49,329 bases of DNA from Actinomycetota bacterium. GTDB taxonomy: Bacteria; Actinomycetota; CADDZG01; WHSQ01. Positions 17,243-26,525 of the stretch are shown piece after piece (within the stretch, counting starts at the first letter, position 1; each line of letters begins with the position of its first letter). Under the pieces are notes generated by a model. That model was not told where the DNA came from and searched no databases. It saw only the letters and a list, made by a program, of their open reading frames with translations. The stretch is from the NCBI GenBank assembly GCA_030446465.1, contig JAUJNI010000003.1, positions 174,147 through 223,475 of the forward strand. The letters are read 5' to 3'. The translations under genes were made by a program, and so were the position numbers.

Positions 17243-17724
17243 TACGAAAAGACCTGTCGCTCGGGAGGAAGCTCCTTCTTGGTGGTCCAATGGCGCACGA
17301 TGGGGGTGTCGATGATCAACTGATCCTTCGTATAGATCAGCTGCTCGCGGGACGAGCCGGATAGCTCGTACTCCGTCGTCATCAGCAGAGCCTCCGTTGG
17401 ACACGCTTCGACGCAGAGCCCACAAAAGATGCAGCGCAGGTAATTGATTTGATAGATCTGCGCGTACCGCTCGCCCGGCGAGAAGCGCGCCTCTGGCGTG
17501 TTCTCGGCGGCCACCACTTGAATGGCGTCCGCCGGGCACGCCCCCGCGCAAAGCTCGCAGCCGATGCACTTCTCGAGCCCGTCGGGATGACGGTCGAGGA
17601 TGTGACGCCCCTTATAGCGGGGGAACGGCTGACGTCGGACCTCCGGATAGGAGACGGTGTCCTTCTTCTTGAAGACGTTCTTCACGACCGTCTTCATGCC
17701 GTTGAGGATCTCAGGCAGCGCCAC
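17242..17724 (-). CDS. nuoI: NADH-quinone oxidoreductase subunit I (two [4Fe-4S])
   Basis: 160 residues. Two ferredoxin-type motifs are complete: C53, C56, C59, C63 ([16 protein letters not shown]) and C98, C101, C104, C108 ([16 protein letters not shown]). These bind clusters N6a and N6b that carry electrons to NuoB. GTG start; it overlaps the end of nuoH by 14 bases. Confidence 0.97.
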   Translation of the reverse strand: MALPEILNGMKTVVKNVFKKKDTVSYPEVRRQPFPRYKGRHILDRHPDGLEKCIGCELCAGACPADAIQVVAAENTPEARFSPGERYAQIYQINYLRCIFCGLCVEACPTEALLMTTEYELSGSSREQLIYTKDQLIIDTPIVRHWTTKKELPPERQVFS

Positions 17725-18949
17725 GACTCAACCTCCCCTGAGTTCTTCTCCTTTGGGGTGTGACCGCTTCCTTGAGACGGGGATCACCGCGGAGCACCAC
17801 GGCCAACACAAGCAGGAACAGCGCAGCGAAGACCCCGAGCCGCACATTGCGCGAAACCCCTTCGGTGTTCACGACGGCCGTCACCATGATCCACAGCAGC
17901 GCGGCAGGTATGAGTCTCTTCCATCCGAGCCACATCAATCGGTCGTAACGCAGTCTGGGCAGCGTGGCCCTCAGCCAGACGAACAGGTACACGAACAGAG
18001 CAGTCTTGAAGAAGAACCAGAACAACGGCCAGAGCCACGGAAGGAAGTCGAACCCCGGCCCGCTCCAACCGCCGAAGAAAAGGGTGACCGCCATTGCGGA
18101 GATGACCACCACGTGGATGTACTCGCCCAGATAGAACATGGCGAAGCGAATCCCCCCGTACTCGGTGCTGAACCCCTGGACGAGCTCGGTCTCTGCCTCG
18201 GGGAGGTCGAACGGGGGCCGGTTGGTCTCGGCGATCCCCGCCACGAGGAAGATTGCGAACGCGGGCCACTGTGACCAGATGTACCAGTTGGGCACGTAAC
18301 GGAAGATGTTCGCGACCTGCTCCAGCACAGGGATGCCGTCGAAGAAGGTGACGTTTCTTATCGTCCCCGCCTGCGCTCCCACGATATCTAGGGTCGACAG
18401 GCTGTGCGCAACGAGCGCAATGGGAACGAGAGAGAGACCCAGCGCGATCTCGTACGAGATCAACTGTGCGCTCGAGCGAATCGCACCCAGCAACGGGTAC
18501 TTGGAGCCTGAGGCCCACCCCGCCAGGACGATGCCGTAGACGCCCAGCGAGCCCATCGCGAGGAAGTAGAGGATGCCGATGTTGAGGTCGCTGACGATGA
18601 AGTTGATCGGATGTCCCGCGATGGTCACTTCGTTTCCGAAGGGGACTACCGCAAAAGCGAGAAACGCCGGCACCATGGTGGCGATGGGCGCGATCGCATA
18701 GGTCCACCGATCGGCGGTGCGGGGGCGAAAGTCCTCTTTGAAAAAGAGCTTGATACCGTCGGCGAGGGTCTGGAGCAGCCCGAAGGGCCCCCACCTGTTG
18801 GGTCCGACGCGCGACTGCATGTCGGCGATGATCTTGCGCTCGGCCCACACCACGAGAAGCGTTATGCCGAGGAGCATGACGAACGTCACGAGCACCTTGA
18901 CCAGGGCGATGATGACCGCGGGCCCTATGGCGTCGATCAAACCGCTCAC
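17711..18949 (-). CDS. nuoH: NADH-quinone oxidoreductase subunit H
   Basis: 412 residues from the GTG at 18949, which overlaps the nuoG TGA (GTGA). It has eight membrane segments with [20 protein letters not shown], the family signature near the quinone site, and [20 protein letters not shown], the conserved acidic loop between helices 5 and 6. The C-terminus extends about 50 residues beyond helix 8 as a basic, proline/arginine-rich tail, longer than in the E. coli protein. It forms the floor of the quinone chamber with NuoB and NuoD. Confidence 0.96.
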   Translation of the reverse strand: MSGLIDAIGPAVIIALVKVLVTFVMLLGITLLVVWAERKIIADMQSRVGPNRWGPFGLLQTLADGIKLFFKEDFRPRTADRWTYAIAPIATMVPAFLAFAVVPFGNEVTIAGHPINFIVSDLNIGILYFLAMGSLGVYGIVLAGWASGSKYPLLGAIRSSAQLISYEIALGLSLVPIALVAHSLSTLDIVGAQAGTIRNVTFFDGIPVLEQVANIFRYVPNWYIWSQWPAFAIFLVAGIAETNRPPFDLPEAETELVQGFSTEYGGIRFAMFYLGEYIHVVVISAMAVTLFFGGWSGPGFDFLPWLWPLFWFFFKTALFVYLFVWLRATLPRLRYDRLMWLGWKRLIPAALLWIMVTAVVNTEGVSRNVRLGVFAALFLLVLAVVLRGDPRLKEAVTPQRRRTQGRLSRGAA

Positions 18950-21768
18950 GGATGCCTCACTTCCACCACGGGGTTGACGCCGCGGATGATGGAGTTGGCG
19001 CGCCACCCCGGCTGGTCGTAGGGAATGAACACCGCCCCGCGAGCGATGTCACCCAGACGCACCTCGAGCGTCGCTCGCACACCGTTTCCCCCGACGAGCG
19101 CTTCATCGCCTTCTGAGAGCCCAAGCTCCTTCGCATCTTCTTCGTTCAACTCCACGAAAGGCCGGCGGGCAAGGGATTTGAGAGCCACGGTCTTGGACAC
19201 CATTGCCCCCTCGTCATAGAGAAGCCTGCCGGTATACAGAACAAAAGATCGACGCCCTTCAGAAAAGGAAGGGAACTCGTCTTCGACGGAGTGCCAGGTG
19301 GCTGCGGGCGACGACTCGCCGCTCCGTTCAGGCACCCCACTTTTCCCAGCCTTCACTTCGGGCGAGTCGCCGTCCTCGCCACCGGTTCGAGACCACCCTT
19401 TCGCCGAGGACGGGGATGCCTCCGAAGCGAAGGCTGAAGAGAGTGGGGTGCCTGAGCGGAGCGAGGCATCCCCGCCCGCAGGCGTATCGGTCCGCGGGAT
19501 GAGTCGCAGCGCGGCATCGTCGCCCGCAGGCGCCCCCGGCGCGGGCGCTGGCGAGACCGGGTCGTCGCCCGCAGGCGGCTCGGGTGGACGCGATGGGATG
19601 ATGCCGGGTCGTTGGCGGGCTTCGAAGCCGCGCAGCTCCCAGCTCAGCGGCCAGTTCTGGCCCGTGTGGAAGGGGGCCCCGGACCGGTGTCCCTTCGGAT
19701 AGCCGGCCCCCGGGCCTGCCGACACGGAGCGGCCGTGGGTCGGGTCGGGTTGGAAGGGGCTTTCGTAGTGCAACGAAAGAGGGCGTGACTCCTGTCCTGC
19801 CCAGGTGAGATCGACGTGCGCATGGGTTGGGACGGTGGCCCTGATCTCGGTCCAGACGTCGTTGAAGCCCGCCCAGCCCCAGTCATCGCCGAGGCCGTGC
19901 GCGATGCGCGAGCAGATACGCCAGGGCTCGCTTGCCGATCCCGGGGGCGCGGTGAGCGGCTCCAACTTCTGGATTCTCCGCTCGAGGTTCGTGAAGGTTC
20001 CCTCTCGCTCGGCATACGCGGCGCTCGGGAAGACCACATCGGCGTGAGCGACGCTCTCCGTAGGAAACAGCTCGACCGCGACCGTAAAGACTCCACTGCC
20101 GAACGCCCTGGCCACCAACCCGCCGTCCGGAAAGTCGGCAACTGGATCCGCCCCGATGAGCAACAGGATGTCGAGCTCCCCCGCGGCGGCGGCCTGCAGG
20201 ATCCCTCTTGTGTCCTTACCGCGGCTATCCGAGGGGGTGTAACCGGGGTCGAGGGAAGGATGCACACCCATGTCGATCATGCCCTGAGAGCCTGCGTGCG
20301 GAGGGCACACCAGAAGCTTTGCATTCTTGTTGCGCGCGAGTGCGACCACTGCGTCGACGATGGGGCCTTCGTCGCGGCCGGGTGACGAAGGCCCCCAACA
20401 AACCACCAGAGGATCGCCAACGTCACCCGCCACCGCGGTGTCGAAGCCCCATGTCAGCCCGTCGACCGCCTCCGCCTCGCCCCCCACATCGCATCTGATG
20501 ACGTGGGTCGCGATGGCATCCAAGGAGATGCGCCGAGGGGACACGACGATGAGCTTGGCGCCTTCTTCGAGGACCGACTTGCGAAGCCTCAGGTAGAGAA
20601 CCGGAAGCACCTCTTTGGGGTCGGGGCCAACCCACACGATCGTGCGGGCCGACTCGAGATCGTTGAGCGTCGCAGTGGAACCGGCCACTCCGCTCAGGGC
20701 CGCGGCGCGCTCGTAGGGGGCCCCGGCATCTTGCAGCCGAGAGTCGACGTCCGAGGTCCTCAGGGTTTTCTTTGCCAGCTTGGAGACGGCGTACGCGTCC
20801 TCAGTCGTCAGGTGCGCGCCTGCGATGATTCCTATTCGTCGAGCCGTCCTCAGTCTGCCGGTCACGACGTCAAGGGCCCGCCCCCACGACGTCGCCTCGA
20901 ACTCGTCGGCGTCGGTTCGCACCAGAGGGCTCGCCAGGCGCTCCTCCGAGCTCACGTAGTGATATCCGAAACGCCCCTTGTCACACACCCAGAAGTCATT
21001 CACATTCTCATTGGGAAGCGCCTGACAGCGCACCACCTTCTCGGCTCTGGCCTCGTTCGTGAGGGGGCAGCCCACAGCACAATACGAGCAAACGCTCGGC
21101 GCACTGGTGAGGTCCCAAGGCCTCGACACGAAACGATAGGGCTTCGACAAGAGGGCGCCGACCGGGCAGATCTGGATGGTGTTGCCCGAGAAGTAGCTGT
21201 CGAAGGGGTCATCCTTGAAGGTGAGGACCTGCGTCCCGGCCCCCCTATCGATCAATTGGATGAACGCATCGCCCGCGATCTCCTCGGAGAAACGCACGCA
21301 GCGCCAGCACAGCACGCACCTCTCACGGTCCAGAACGACCAGATCGGAGATCTCGAGAGCCTTCTCATAGGTCCGCTTTGGCTCGATGTACCGGCTCGAT
21401 CCAGGACCGTGCTTGTAGGTCTGATCCTGCAGAGGGCACTCACCGGCCCGGTCACAGATCGGGCAGTCGAGCGGGTGATTGATCAGCAGGAACTCGAGCA
21501 TCCCCTCCTGGGCATCGACGGCTTCTTCGTCCACCGTGTCGACCACCATGCCGTCGGTCACCGGAGTGGCGCACGCGGGCAGGAGCTTCCTCGACCCCTC
21601 AACCTTCACGAGGCACATCCGGCACACCGCCACCGACTTCATGCCGGGGTGGTAGCAAAAGCGGGGCACGTAGACACCGAGCTCTTCGGCCACGTCGATG
21701 AGCAGCCGGTTCTCCTCCGCCTCGACGTCATGGCCGTTGATCGTGAGCGTGACCTTGCCGTCGCTCAT
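18946..21768 (-). CDS. nuoG: NADH-quinone oxidoreductase subunit G, with a low-complexity insertion
   Basis: 940 residues, about 130-150 longer than usual. N-terminal [2Fe-2S] ligands: FCYHPGM, CRMCLVKV, PACATPV. Then the His/Cys region CPICDRAGECPLQDQTY, the [4Fe-4S] ligands ERCVLCWRCVRF, and CSYCAVGC, which with a later VCDKGRFGY matches the extra N7 cluster site. A molybdopterin-oxidoreductase-like domain (without cofactor in complex I) spans about 230-700 and its C-terminal cap domain is at about 830-940 (ELGLSEGDEALV). Between them, residues about 726-823 are Pro/Ala/Gly/Ser-rich and include three PAGDD or PAGGD units; this segment is encoded by an in-frame palindromic repeat element (19301-19481). 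The ATG overlaps the nuoF stop. Confidence 0.95.
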   Translation of the reverse strand: MSDGKVTLTINGHDVEAEENRLLIDVAEELGVYVPRFCYHPGMKSVAVCRMCLVKVEGSRKLLPACATPVTDGMVVDTVDEEAVDAQEGMLEFLLINHPLDCPICDRAGECPLQDQTYKHGPGSSRYIEPKRTYEKALEISDLVVLDRERCVLCWRCVRFSEEIAGDAFIQLIDRGAGTQVLTFKDDPFDSYFSGNTIQICPVGALLSKPYRFVSRPWDLTSAPSVCSYCAVGCPLTNEARAEKVVRCQALPNENVNDFWVCDKGRFGYHYVSSEERLASPLVRTDADEFEATSWGRALDVVTGRLRTARRIGIIAGAHLTTEDAYAVSKLAKKTLRTSDVDSRLQDAGAPYERAAALSGVAGSTATLNDLESARTIVWVGPDPKEVLPVLYLRLRKSVLEEGAKLIVVSPRRISLDAIATHVIRCDVGGEAEAVDGLTWGFDTAVAGDVGDPLVVCWGPSSPGRDEGPIVDAVVALARNKNAKLLVCPPHAGSQGMIDMGVHPSLDPGYTPSDSRGKDTRGILQAAAAGELDILLLIGADPVADFPDGGLVARAFGSGVFTVAVELFPTESVAHADVVFPSAAYAEREGTFTNLERRIQKLEPLTAPPGSASEPWRICSRIAHGLGDDWGWAGFNDVWTEIRATVPTHAHVDLTWAGQESRPLSLHYESPFQPDPTHGRSVSAGPGAGYPKGHRSGAPFHTGQNWPLSWELRGFEARQRPGIIPSRPPEPPAGDDPVSPAPAPGAPAGDDAALRLIPRTDTPAGGDASLRSGTPLSSAFASEASPSSAKGWSRTGGEDGDSPEVKAGKSGVPERSGESSPAATWHSVEDEFPSFSEGRRSFVLYTGRLLYDEGAMVSKTVALKSLARRPFVELNEEDAKELGLSEGDEALVGGNGVRATLEVRLGDIARGAVFIPYDQPGWRANSIIRGVNPVVEVRHP
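19301..19481. repeat. 80-bp-arm palindromic element inserted in frame in nuoG
   Basis: Arms 19301-19380 and 19402-19481 are inverted copies, about 60 of 80 positions pairing without any gap, around a 21-base loop. The best-conserved core is GTGGGGTGCCTGA with CGGAGC, and the outer edge CGCCCGCAG. The edge motif (GTCGCCCGCAGGCG) recurs nearby at about 19519 and 19564, in steps that encode PAGDD. Both arms are read without stops, and the two strands of the arms encode similar peptides (SGVPERSGESSPA on one, SGVPERSEASPPA on the other). This is the behaviour of palindromic repeats that insert inside coding genes, as known from Rickettsia; whether it is such a family here is inference. Confidence 0.75.
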
Positions 21769-23150
21769 GGTTGCGCGGCCTCCGGCTCTGAGTCGGCGTC
21801 GATCCCGGCCGCCGGCTGTGATGTGATGCCTGCCTCGCCGAGGCCCGTGGCTCCAACCCGCGCGCCGACGTGAACCCTCTCACCACCGCCAAAGGGACAG
21901 CTGCCTTCTGCGACGTGCTGCTCGAACTCGTCCCTGAAGGTCTTCACTCCGGAGCGGAGCGCCCACGACGCAGCGTCTCCCAGCGGGCAAAAGGAGCGGC
22001 CGTCCATGCCGTTGCAGATGTCGAGCAACAGATCCATGTCCTCTTGCCGGCCGTCGCCGTGCTCGATCCTCTCGAGCACCTTGACCGCCCACCAGGTCCC
22101 CTCGCGGCATGGAGTGCATTTGCCACACGACTCGTGCTCGAAGAACTCCGTCGTCACGAGGGTGTTTCGAACCATGCAAGTGGTCTCGTCCATGAACACG
22201 ACGCCGCCCGAGCCGAGCATCGAACCGGCCTCTTGAAGGGATTCGAAGTCGAGCGCGACGTCGGTCGAGGTCAACAGCGGGGCGCTCGCGCCACCGGGGA
22301 TGATGGCCTTCGGCTCCTTGCCGTTTTGCATGCCACCTGCGAGCTCGAGAAGGTCGGCAAGAGAGGTCCCCAGCGGCACCTCGTAGTTTGCGGGTCTGTT
22401 CACATGACCGGAGACGGAGAAGATCTTGGTTCCCGGAGACTTCTCGGTCCCCCACTGCCTGAACCACTCGCTGCCGTTCAGTATCAAGTGTGGCAACGTC
22501 GAAAGGGTCTCGGTGTTGTTTATCACGGTTGGCTGCCCGTAGAGGCCCTTGACCGCCGGGAATGGGGGCCGGAGGCGTGGCTGACCTCTGAAGCCCTCGA
22601 GTGAATCCAAGAGCGCGGATTCTTCTCCGCAGATGTAGGCGCCGGCGCCGCGGTGCAACACGATGTCGAAGTCGAAGTCGGAGCCGAAGATCCCCTCGCC
22701 GAGGAAACCGGCTCCGTAGGCGTCCCGGATTGCCTGATCGAGGCGACGGGAGCCGAGCGCGAACTCGCCACGGCAGTAGATGAACGCCTTGTTAGCTCCA
22801 ACGGCACGAGCCGCGATGATCATGCCCTCGAGGAGCTGGTGCGGGTCGCGCTCGCCGAGCTCTCGGTCTTTGAACGTCCCCGGCTCCCCTTCGTCGTGGT
22901 TGACGACGACGTACTTGGGGCTCACGTCGGCGGGGACGAAGGACCACTTGACCCCGGTCGGAAACCCGGCCCCACCACGACCTCGCAGCCCCGACGATTT
23001 CACTTCACCGCCGAGCTCCTCGGGCGCCATCTCCACGACGGCCTTCCTGGCGCCGTCGTAGCCGCCGGTGTCGAGCACTCGTTGCAGGGTCCACGAGTCT
23101 TCGGTGTGCTCGCGCATCCGCTTGGTGACGACCCTGACCTCCTCAGCCAC
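21765..23150 (-). CDS. nuoF: NADH-quinone oxidoreductase subunit F (NADH- and FMN-binding)
   Basis: 461 residues. GLRGRGGAGFPTGVKW (about 54-69) binds NADH, GAGAYICGEESALLDSLEG binds FMN, and ESCGKCTPCREG with a later SFCPLGD supplies the four cysteines of the N3 [4Fe-4S] cluster. It is the electron entry point of the complex. GTG start, overlapping the end of nuoE by eight bases. The C-terminus has a short extra tail (about 30 residues). Confidence 0.97.
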   Translation of the reverse strand: MAEEVRVVTKRMREHTEDSWTLQRVLDTGGYDGARKAVVEMAPEELGGEVKSSGLRGRGGAGFPTGVKWSFVPADVSPKYVVVNHDEGEPGTFKDRELGERDPHQLLEGMIIAARAVGANKAFIYCRGEFALGSRRLDQAIRDAYGAGFLGEGIFGSDFDFDIVLHRGAGAYICGEESALLDSLEGFRGQPRLRPPFPAVKGLYGQPTVINNTETLSTLPHLILNGSEWFRQWGTEKSPGTKIFSVSGHVNRPANYEVPLGTSLADLLELAGGMQNGKEPKAIIPGGASAPLLTSTDVALDFESLQEAGSMLGSGGVVFMDETTCMVRNTLVTTEFFEHESCGKCTPCREGTWWAVKVLERIEHGDGRQEDMDLLLDICNGMDGRSFCPLGDAASWALRSGVKTFRDEFEQHVAEGSCPFGGGERVHVGARVGATGLGEAGITSQPAAGIDADSEPEAAQP

Positions 23151-23871
23151 TGTGGCTGCCCTCGTCGTGGCTGAGCTTGGGGCGGGAGTCGGGAAGGAAG
23201 TCCGAGGGCTGTGCCTCTCCCCCGACCGTTCGAGCTCGATGGTCTCCTGCGGTTCCGGGCAATCGAGCGCCTGCGGTAGCGGTCTCGAACGAGATCTCCC
23301 TCACGGTCCTTACCCGCTCGCCCGCTGCGCTCCTTACCTCTTCACCGCGTTCCAGCTTGTCCACCAGCGCCACCGCATCCTGCGGAGTGACATCGTAGAA
23401 GTCGTCGTAGTTGATCTGAATGCTCGGAGCACCATCGCAGGTCGCGAGACACTCGGCCGTCTCGAAGGTGAACCGACCGTCCGCCGTCGTGTTGCCCGCA
23501 TCGGTCCCAAGGCGTTCACTGAGAGCTTGAATGACGTCGTATGCGCCCCTGTGCGTGCACGAGATGTTCCTGCACACCGAGATCAGATACTCGCCTTGTG
23601 GTTGCTTCTTGAGCATCGTGTAGAAGCTGCCGGACGCAAGGATCTGCGCCGGCGTGAGTCCGATCATGTTGGCGACCGTCCGCATGCCGTCTTCGGTCAC
23701 GTAGCCTTCGACACTTTGCACCAGGAAGAGCAAAGGAAGAACCGCCGAACGAGGATTCGGGTACTTGGCGACGATCGCATCCGCCCATGCTTGCTGCTCG
23801 TCGTCAAAGACGTTCCTGTAGCCGTTCTGCTCATCGATGTCGCCACCGGTGGCCTGGTAGCGACGGGTCAC
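23143..23871 (-). CDS. nuoE: NADH-quinone oxidoreductase subunit E ([2Fe-2S])
   Basis: 242 residues. The thioredoxin-like [2Fe-2S] domain has C100 and C105 (CRNISC) and C141 and C145 (ECLATCDGAP), all four ligands of cluster N1a. The usual N-terminal helical bundle is residues about 20-90. Residues after about 195 form an extra, probably disordered tail of about 45 residues, longer than in E. coli NuoE. GTG start overlapping the nuoD TGA. Confidence 0.96.
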   Translation of the reverse strand: MTRRYQATGGDIDEQNGYRNVFDDEQQAWADAIVAKYPNPRSAVLPLLFLVQSVEGYVTEDGMRTVANMIGLTPAQILASGSFYTMLKKQPQGEYLISVCRNISCTHRGAYDVIQALSERLGTDAGNTTADGRFTFETAECLATCDGAPSIQINYDDFYDVTPQDAVALVDKLERGEEVRSAAGERVRTVREISFETATAGARLPGTAGDHRARTVGGEAQPSDFLPDSRPKLSHDEGSHSG

Positions 23872-25109
23872 CTGTCGACGCCACCCATGATCGGATCGAC
23901 CGACGCGATGACTGCGATGAGGTCGGCCAGCATGCCCCCCACCGCCATCGGCGCAAGCGACTGGAGGTTGACGAAGCTGGGGTCGCGTACGTGACAGCGG
24001 TATGGGGAGGTTCCTCCGTCGGACATGACGTAGCAGCCGAGCTCCCCGCGCGGCGACTCGACGGCGGCGTACTCCTCACCCGCCGGCACGGAGTATCCCT
24101 GCGTGACCAGCTTGAAGTGGTGGATCACCGCCTCCATCGAACGGTTGAGCTCGGCGCGCGGAGGAGGCATCAGCTTGGGATCCATGTTCTTGTAGTCGCC
24201 GTCCGGCATCTTGTCGACTAGCTGCCTCACGATCTTCACCGACTCACGCATCTCGGCCATCCGCACCTTGTAGCGGGCGTACACGTCGGATGCTTGCTCC
24301 AGCGGGACGTCGAAGGTGACGTCGCCGTACGCCTCGTAGGGCATGTCACGCCTTAGATCCCAGTCGATCCCTGCTGCACGAGCAATGGGACCGGTCGCCC
24401 CTAGCTGCTTGATCTCGTCCGCGCTGATGACGCCCACGCCGAGAGTGCGCTCGAGAAAGACGGGGTTCTGCGACAGCAGGTCCTCGTACTCGTCCAAGCG
24501 TCCCGGAAGCATGTCGAGGATGCGACCGAGGACGTCCTCCCATCCTTCGGGAAGGTCCTCCCACACGCCGCCGGGGATCAAGTAACCGTTGTTCATGCGC
24601 AGGCCGGTAACCATCTCGAAGAAGTCGAGAATTAGTTCCCGTTCTCGGAATCCGTAGAAGATCGCGGACATCGCGCCCATGTCGAGCCCCTGTGTCCCGA
24701 ACCACACGAGATGCGAATTCAGCCGGTTCATCTCAACCATCAACGTTCGGATGTACTTACCTCGCGGAGGGACATCGATGTCCAGCAGAGTCTCGACGGC
24801 CATCGAGTAGACCTGCTCGTTGAACATCTGGGCGAGGTAGTCCATGCGCGTGACGATGGTCACCGCCTGGCGCCAGTTCTGGTCCTCGCACTCCTTTTCC
24901 ATACCGGTGTGGAGGTATCCGATGATGGGCTCGCAGCGAGCGACGGTCTCGCCCTCCAACTCCAGAAGCAGACGCAGCACGCCGTGGGTCGAGGGATGGA
25001 CCGGGCCCATGTTTATTGTCATGCGACCTTCTTCTGGCTGATAGGACTCGACGTACGCGCCCTGGCCGCCTGCCTCGATCTCCTCGACCACCGTCTGTGC
25101 CCTGCTCAT
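23868..25109 (-). CDS. nuoD: NADH-quinone oxidoreductase subunit D (49 kDa)
   Basis: 413 residues. INMGPVHPSTHGVLRLLLEL carries the quinone-site histidine in the conserved HPSTHG loop, and the remaining core (MDYLAQMFNEQVYSMAVE, ELGCYVMSDGG) is as in other NuoD proteins. It is separate from NuoC, unlike in E. coli where the two are fused. With NuoB and NuoH it builds the quinone-reduction chamber. The ATG overlaps the nuoC stop by four bases. Confidence 0.97.
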   Translation of the reverse strand: MSRAQTVVEEIEAGGQGAYVESYQPEEGRMTINMGPVHPSTHGVLRLLLELEGETVARCEPIIGYLHTGMEKECEDQNWRQAVTIVTRMDYLAQMFNEQVYSMAVETLLDIDVPPRGKYIRTLMVEMNRLNSHLVWFGTQGLDMGAMSAIFYGFRERELILDFFEMVTGLRMNNGYLIPGGVWEDLPEGWEDVLGRILDMLPGRLDEYEDLLSQNPVFLERTLGVGVISADEIKQLGATGPIARAAGIDWDLRRDMPYEAYGDVTFDVPLEQASDVYARYKVRMAEMRESVKIVRQLVDKMPDGDYKNMDPKLMPPPRAELNRSMEAVIHHFKLVTQGYSVPAGEEYAAVESPRGELGCYVMSDGGTSPYRCHVRDPSFVNLQSLAPMAVGGMLADLIAVIASVDPIMGGVDR

Positions 25110-25675
25110 CCGCCGCGACCTGCTCTTGGAAGCTCGATGGGAACCTCGACCGGAGCCTGTCGAAACGGATCTCCGTTTGGCGACACGCCATTATCGGGCT
25201 GTCCCAATTCGTCGACGCGCACGTCGGCTTCCCGCGGCTTGGAGGATTGGCCAGGGGCATCCAGTTGGATCAACGGTTGCTCCCGGAACTCGATCTGCAC
25301 CTTTCCCACCCCATAGTCCTTGCGCAGCGGATGGCCCTCCCACTCATCCGGCATCATGATGCGACGGAGATCGGGGTGACCGTCGAAGCCGATTCCCATG
25401 AGGTCGAAGACCTCCCGTTCCATGAAGTTGGCGGTTGGCCACACGTCAACTACCGAGGGAACAACGGGGGGATCGCCGGCGGCGTGGACATGGAGCCTTG
25501 CTCTCTCCTTACGCTCGTGCTGCAGCAGATGCACCACGACATGAAACCGATCCTCGCCACCAATCGCTCCCATCAGGTCGAGACCCGTCAGGTCCGCAAG
25601 CCACCACCCCTCGTCCTTCAGCCGGCGAGCCCGCTCTGACCACTCCGCAGAGGGAATGTGCTGCGTTTCCATCAC
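25106..25675 (-). CDS. nuoC: NADH-quinone oxidoreductase subunit C (30 kDa)
   Basis: 189 residues. [20 protein letters not shown], then [15 protein letters not shown], is the family signature. The first codon is either GTG 25675, which overlaps the nuoB TGA, or the directly following ATG 25672. The C-terminal 60 residues are a proline-rich, charged tail not needed for the core fold. Confidence 0.95.
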   Translation of the reverse strand: MMETQHIPSAEWSERARRLKDEGWWLADLTGLDLMGAIGGEDRFHVVVHLLQHERKERARLHVHAAGDPPVVPSVVDVWPTANFMEREVFDLMGIGFDGHPDLRRIMMPDEWEGHPLRKDYGVGKVQIEFREQPLIQLDAPGQSSKPREADVRVDELGQPDNGVSPNGDPFRQAPVEVPIELPRAGRGG

Positions 25676-26166
25676 GCGCTGCTGACTCGCCGCGTCGAGT
25701 ACTCACCTGCGGAGATCCGCTCGTGAAGAAGCATGATGCCGTCGATGAGCATCTCGGGGCGCGGAGGGCATCCGGGAACGTAGATGTCGACCGGAACAAT
25801 CTGGTCGACCCCTTGCAGCACCGCATAGTTGTTGAACACTCCTGCCGTCGATGCGCAAGCCCCCATTGCAATGACCCACTTGGGCTCGGTCATCTGGTCG
25901 TATATCTGCCGCACGACGGGCGCCATCTTCTGCGATACGCGCCCCGCGACGATCATCAGGTCCGACTGCCGCGGCGACGCACGGAACGCCTCCATCCCAA
26001 AGCGCGCCAGATCATGGCGCGGCATCGTCGTTGCTATCATCTCGATAGCGCAGCAGGCGAGCCCAAAGGTAATCGGCCACAACGAGGACTTGCGGGCCCA
26101 GTTGACAAGCTTGTCGAGCCTCGCGGTGACGAAGTTGGCGTTGACAGCGTCGCTTACTCCGCCCAT
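25672..26166 (-). CDS. nuoB: NADH-quinone oxidoreductase subunit B (N2 cluster)
   Basis: 164 residues from the ATG at 26166, which overlaps the end of nuoA by 13 bases and has GGAAAGG upstream. C38 and C39 (GLACCAIEM), C104 (GACASTAG) and C133 (PGCPPRPE) bind the terminal [4Fe-4S] cluster N2 that donates to quinone. A longer in-frame extension to 26424 overlaps nuoA and has no similarity, so it is discarded. Confidence 0.96.
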   Translation of the reverse strand: MGGVSDAVNANFVTARLDKLVNWARKSSLWPITFGLACCAIEMIATTMPRHDLARFGMEAFRASPRQSDLMIVAGRVSQKMAPVVRQIYDQMTEPKWVIAMGACASTAGVFNNYAVLQGVDQIVPVDIYVPGCPPRPEMLIDGIMLLHERISAGEYSTRRVSSA

Positions 26167-26525
26167 TCGAGCGCGCCTTTCCTCCATACGTAGACGTAGG
26201 CCGCCACGAGGATCGCTACGAACACCAGCATCTCGATCAGGCCGAAGACCTTGAGCTCGTCGTACGCGACCGCCCACGGATACAAGAAGACCGTCTCTAT
26301 GTCGAAGATGATGAACAGCATCGCCAGCAGATAGAACTTCACGGGGAAGCGCTCGCCACCTGGAACGCCTCCCTCTTGGGGCTCGATTCCACACTCGTAG
26401 GGCTCCACCTTCGCGGCGGTCCACTTGGCAGGCGACAGCTTCGAGGCAACGAACATCGACCCGGCGGCGAAGAGAGTCGAAAGGATTACCAAGAACAGGA
26501 CCGGCAGGTAGGCGGGAAGACTCAC
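26154..26525 (-). CDS. nuoA: NADH-quinone oxidoreductase subunit A
   Basis: 123 residues, three membrane segments. [15 protein letters not shown] holds the conserved loop cysteine next to the quinone channel, and [13 protein letters not shown] is the helix-2 signature. GTG start, overlapping the geranylgeranyl reductase TGA (GTGA), so nuo translation is coupled to that gene. Confidence 0.97.
   Translation of the reverse strand: MSLPAYLPVLFLVILSTLFAAGSMFVASKLSPAKWTAAKVEPYECGIEPQEGGVPGGERFPVKFYLLAMLFIIFDIETVFLYPWAVAYDELKVFGLIEMLVFVAILVAAYVYVWRKGALEWAE

Noticed and set aside
20503-21873. Long open frame (456 codons) antisense to nuoG/nuoF
   Set aside because: A typical high-GC shadow of the complex I genes with no recognisable motifs and biased composition.
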